Source: Rhizobiaceae bacterium
GTDB taxonomy: Bacteria; Pseudomonadota; Alphaproteobacteria; Rhizobiales; Rhizobiaceae
Direction: 5' to 3'
Length of the DNA: 5,535 bases
Assembly (NCBI GenBank): GCA_028865845.1
Contig: JAGWJK010000362.1
Span: 1 to 5,535, forward strand
The notes under the pieces are model-generated. The model was not told where the DNA came from. It searched no databases and saw only the letters and a list, made by a program, of their open reading frames with translations. This document shows positions 5,152-5,535 of the stretch, piece by piece. Position 1 is the first letter of the stretch. Every line of letters starts with the position of its first letter. Position numbers and translations under genes: made by a program.

Positions 5152-5535
5152 ATGTCCAAAATGGAAATGAACAGACGCTCTCTGTTGAAACATTCCGCCG
5201 GCGTCATGGCGCTGGCGATCGGGGGCGGCACGCCCTTCCTGTCGTCGCGGGCAGCCTATGCCCAGGCAAGCGATCTCGCCAAGGAACAGCTGCGCACCAT
5301 CGGCCTTTCGGTCACGGTTCAGGAGCGCATCCTGGACGATTTCCGCAAGGCAAGCGGTGTCGGGCAGACTTCCGGTACGGCGGCGACCTTCCCCGATGCG
5401 CAAACGAAGATCCTATCCGGTTCGAAGGATTATGATTGCTGGGAGATCATCGGCGAGCGCCTGCCGTCGATCGTCATGACCAACAATGTCGAGCCCATCC
5501 CGGCTGCTTCGTTGAAAAACTGGGCCAATATTCGC
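5152..5535 (+). CDS. Periplasmic substrate-binding protein of the ABC importer, N-terminal part (cut by window end)
   Basis: An open frame of 128 codons runs to the window end. The ATG at 5152 is preceded by GGAG (5140-5143) at 8 bases; in-frame ATGs at codons 4 and 6 are weaker choices. Residues 7-13 read NRRSLLK, a twin-arginine motif close to S-R-R-x-F-L-K. A moderately hydrophobic stretch (about 16-31) and RAAYAQA follow, with likely cleavage after Ala37. This is a Tat-type signal peptide, pointing to export of a folded protein to the periplasm. The mature part opens with a predicted first strand and helix (IGLSVTVQERILDDFRKASG, about 48-67). It continues with a segment resembling the lobe-1 region of PotD-like extracellular binding proteins (DAQTKILSGSKDYDCWEI). 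The ligand-contact residues mostly lie beyond the window, so the substrate is unknown. Its place last in the operon, after 98 non-coding bases with a hairpin, may allow separate control of its level. Confidence 0.85.
   Translation, partial: MSKMEMNRRSLLKHSAGVMALAIGGGTPFLSSRAAYAQASDLAKEQLRTIGLSVTVQERILDDFRKASGVGQTSGTAATFPDAQTKILSGSKDYDCWEIIGERLPSIVMTNNVEPIPAASLKNWANIR

Overview
The window looks like chromosomal or large-plasmid DNA of an alphaproteobacterium, most likely a member of the Rhizobiales (Rhizobium/Agrobacterium/Sinorhizobium/Mesorhizobium type). The coding DNA is GC-rich with C or G favoured at third codon positions, Shine-Dalgarno sites are clear, and genes are tightly packed. The layout (a divergent GntR-type regulator beside a catabolic ABC import operon with short-chain dehydrogenases) is typical of that group. 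The species assignment is inference.

Layout. Positions 1-124 hold the first 41 codons of a GntR-like regulator on the minus strand, cut by the window edge. A control region of about 540 bases follows (125-666). It is AT-rich around 160-240 and 430-470 and carries two copies of a 15-base element containing the imperfect palindrome TTGAATACAA, one near each end. The copies sit inside a 35-base segment that recurs in mirror orientation, so each divergent gene appears to have an equivalent operator. From 667 onward all genes run on the plus strand: ABC ATPase (667-1739), two inner-membrane permeases (1785-2684 and 2687-3532), two short-chain dehydrogenases/reductases (3529-4272 and 4286-5053), and a substrate-binding protein with a Tat-type signal peptide (5152 onward, cut by the window end). 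Gaps within the operon are tiny apart from 98 bases before the binding-protein gene, which contain a strong hairpin.

How it fits together. The importer is of the PotABCD-like (polyamine/opine/iron-type) class by its permease and ATPase sequence. The two SDR enzymes both carry the acidic residue expected of NAD(H)-preferring members, so imported substrate is probably oxidised at hydroxyl groups. The regulator probably senses the substrate or an intermediate. The substrate cannot be named from sequence.

Main oddities. (1) The ATPase reading frame is broken by an apparent one-base loss at about 906, exactly at the Q-loop, so the gene as given is split. (2) The same ATPase has Gly where the H-loop (switch) His is expected. 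(3) The mirrored operator pair lies almost exactly 23 helical turns apart. I found no mobile element, CRISPR array, tRNA or rRNA. The window is best described as a metabolic transport operon with some unusual details, not as a new class of system.
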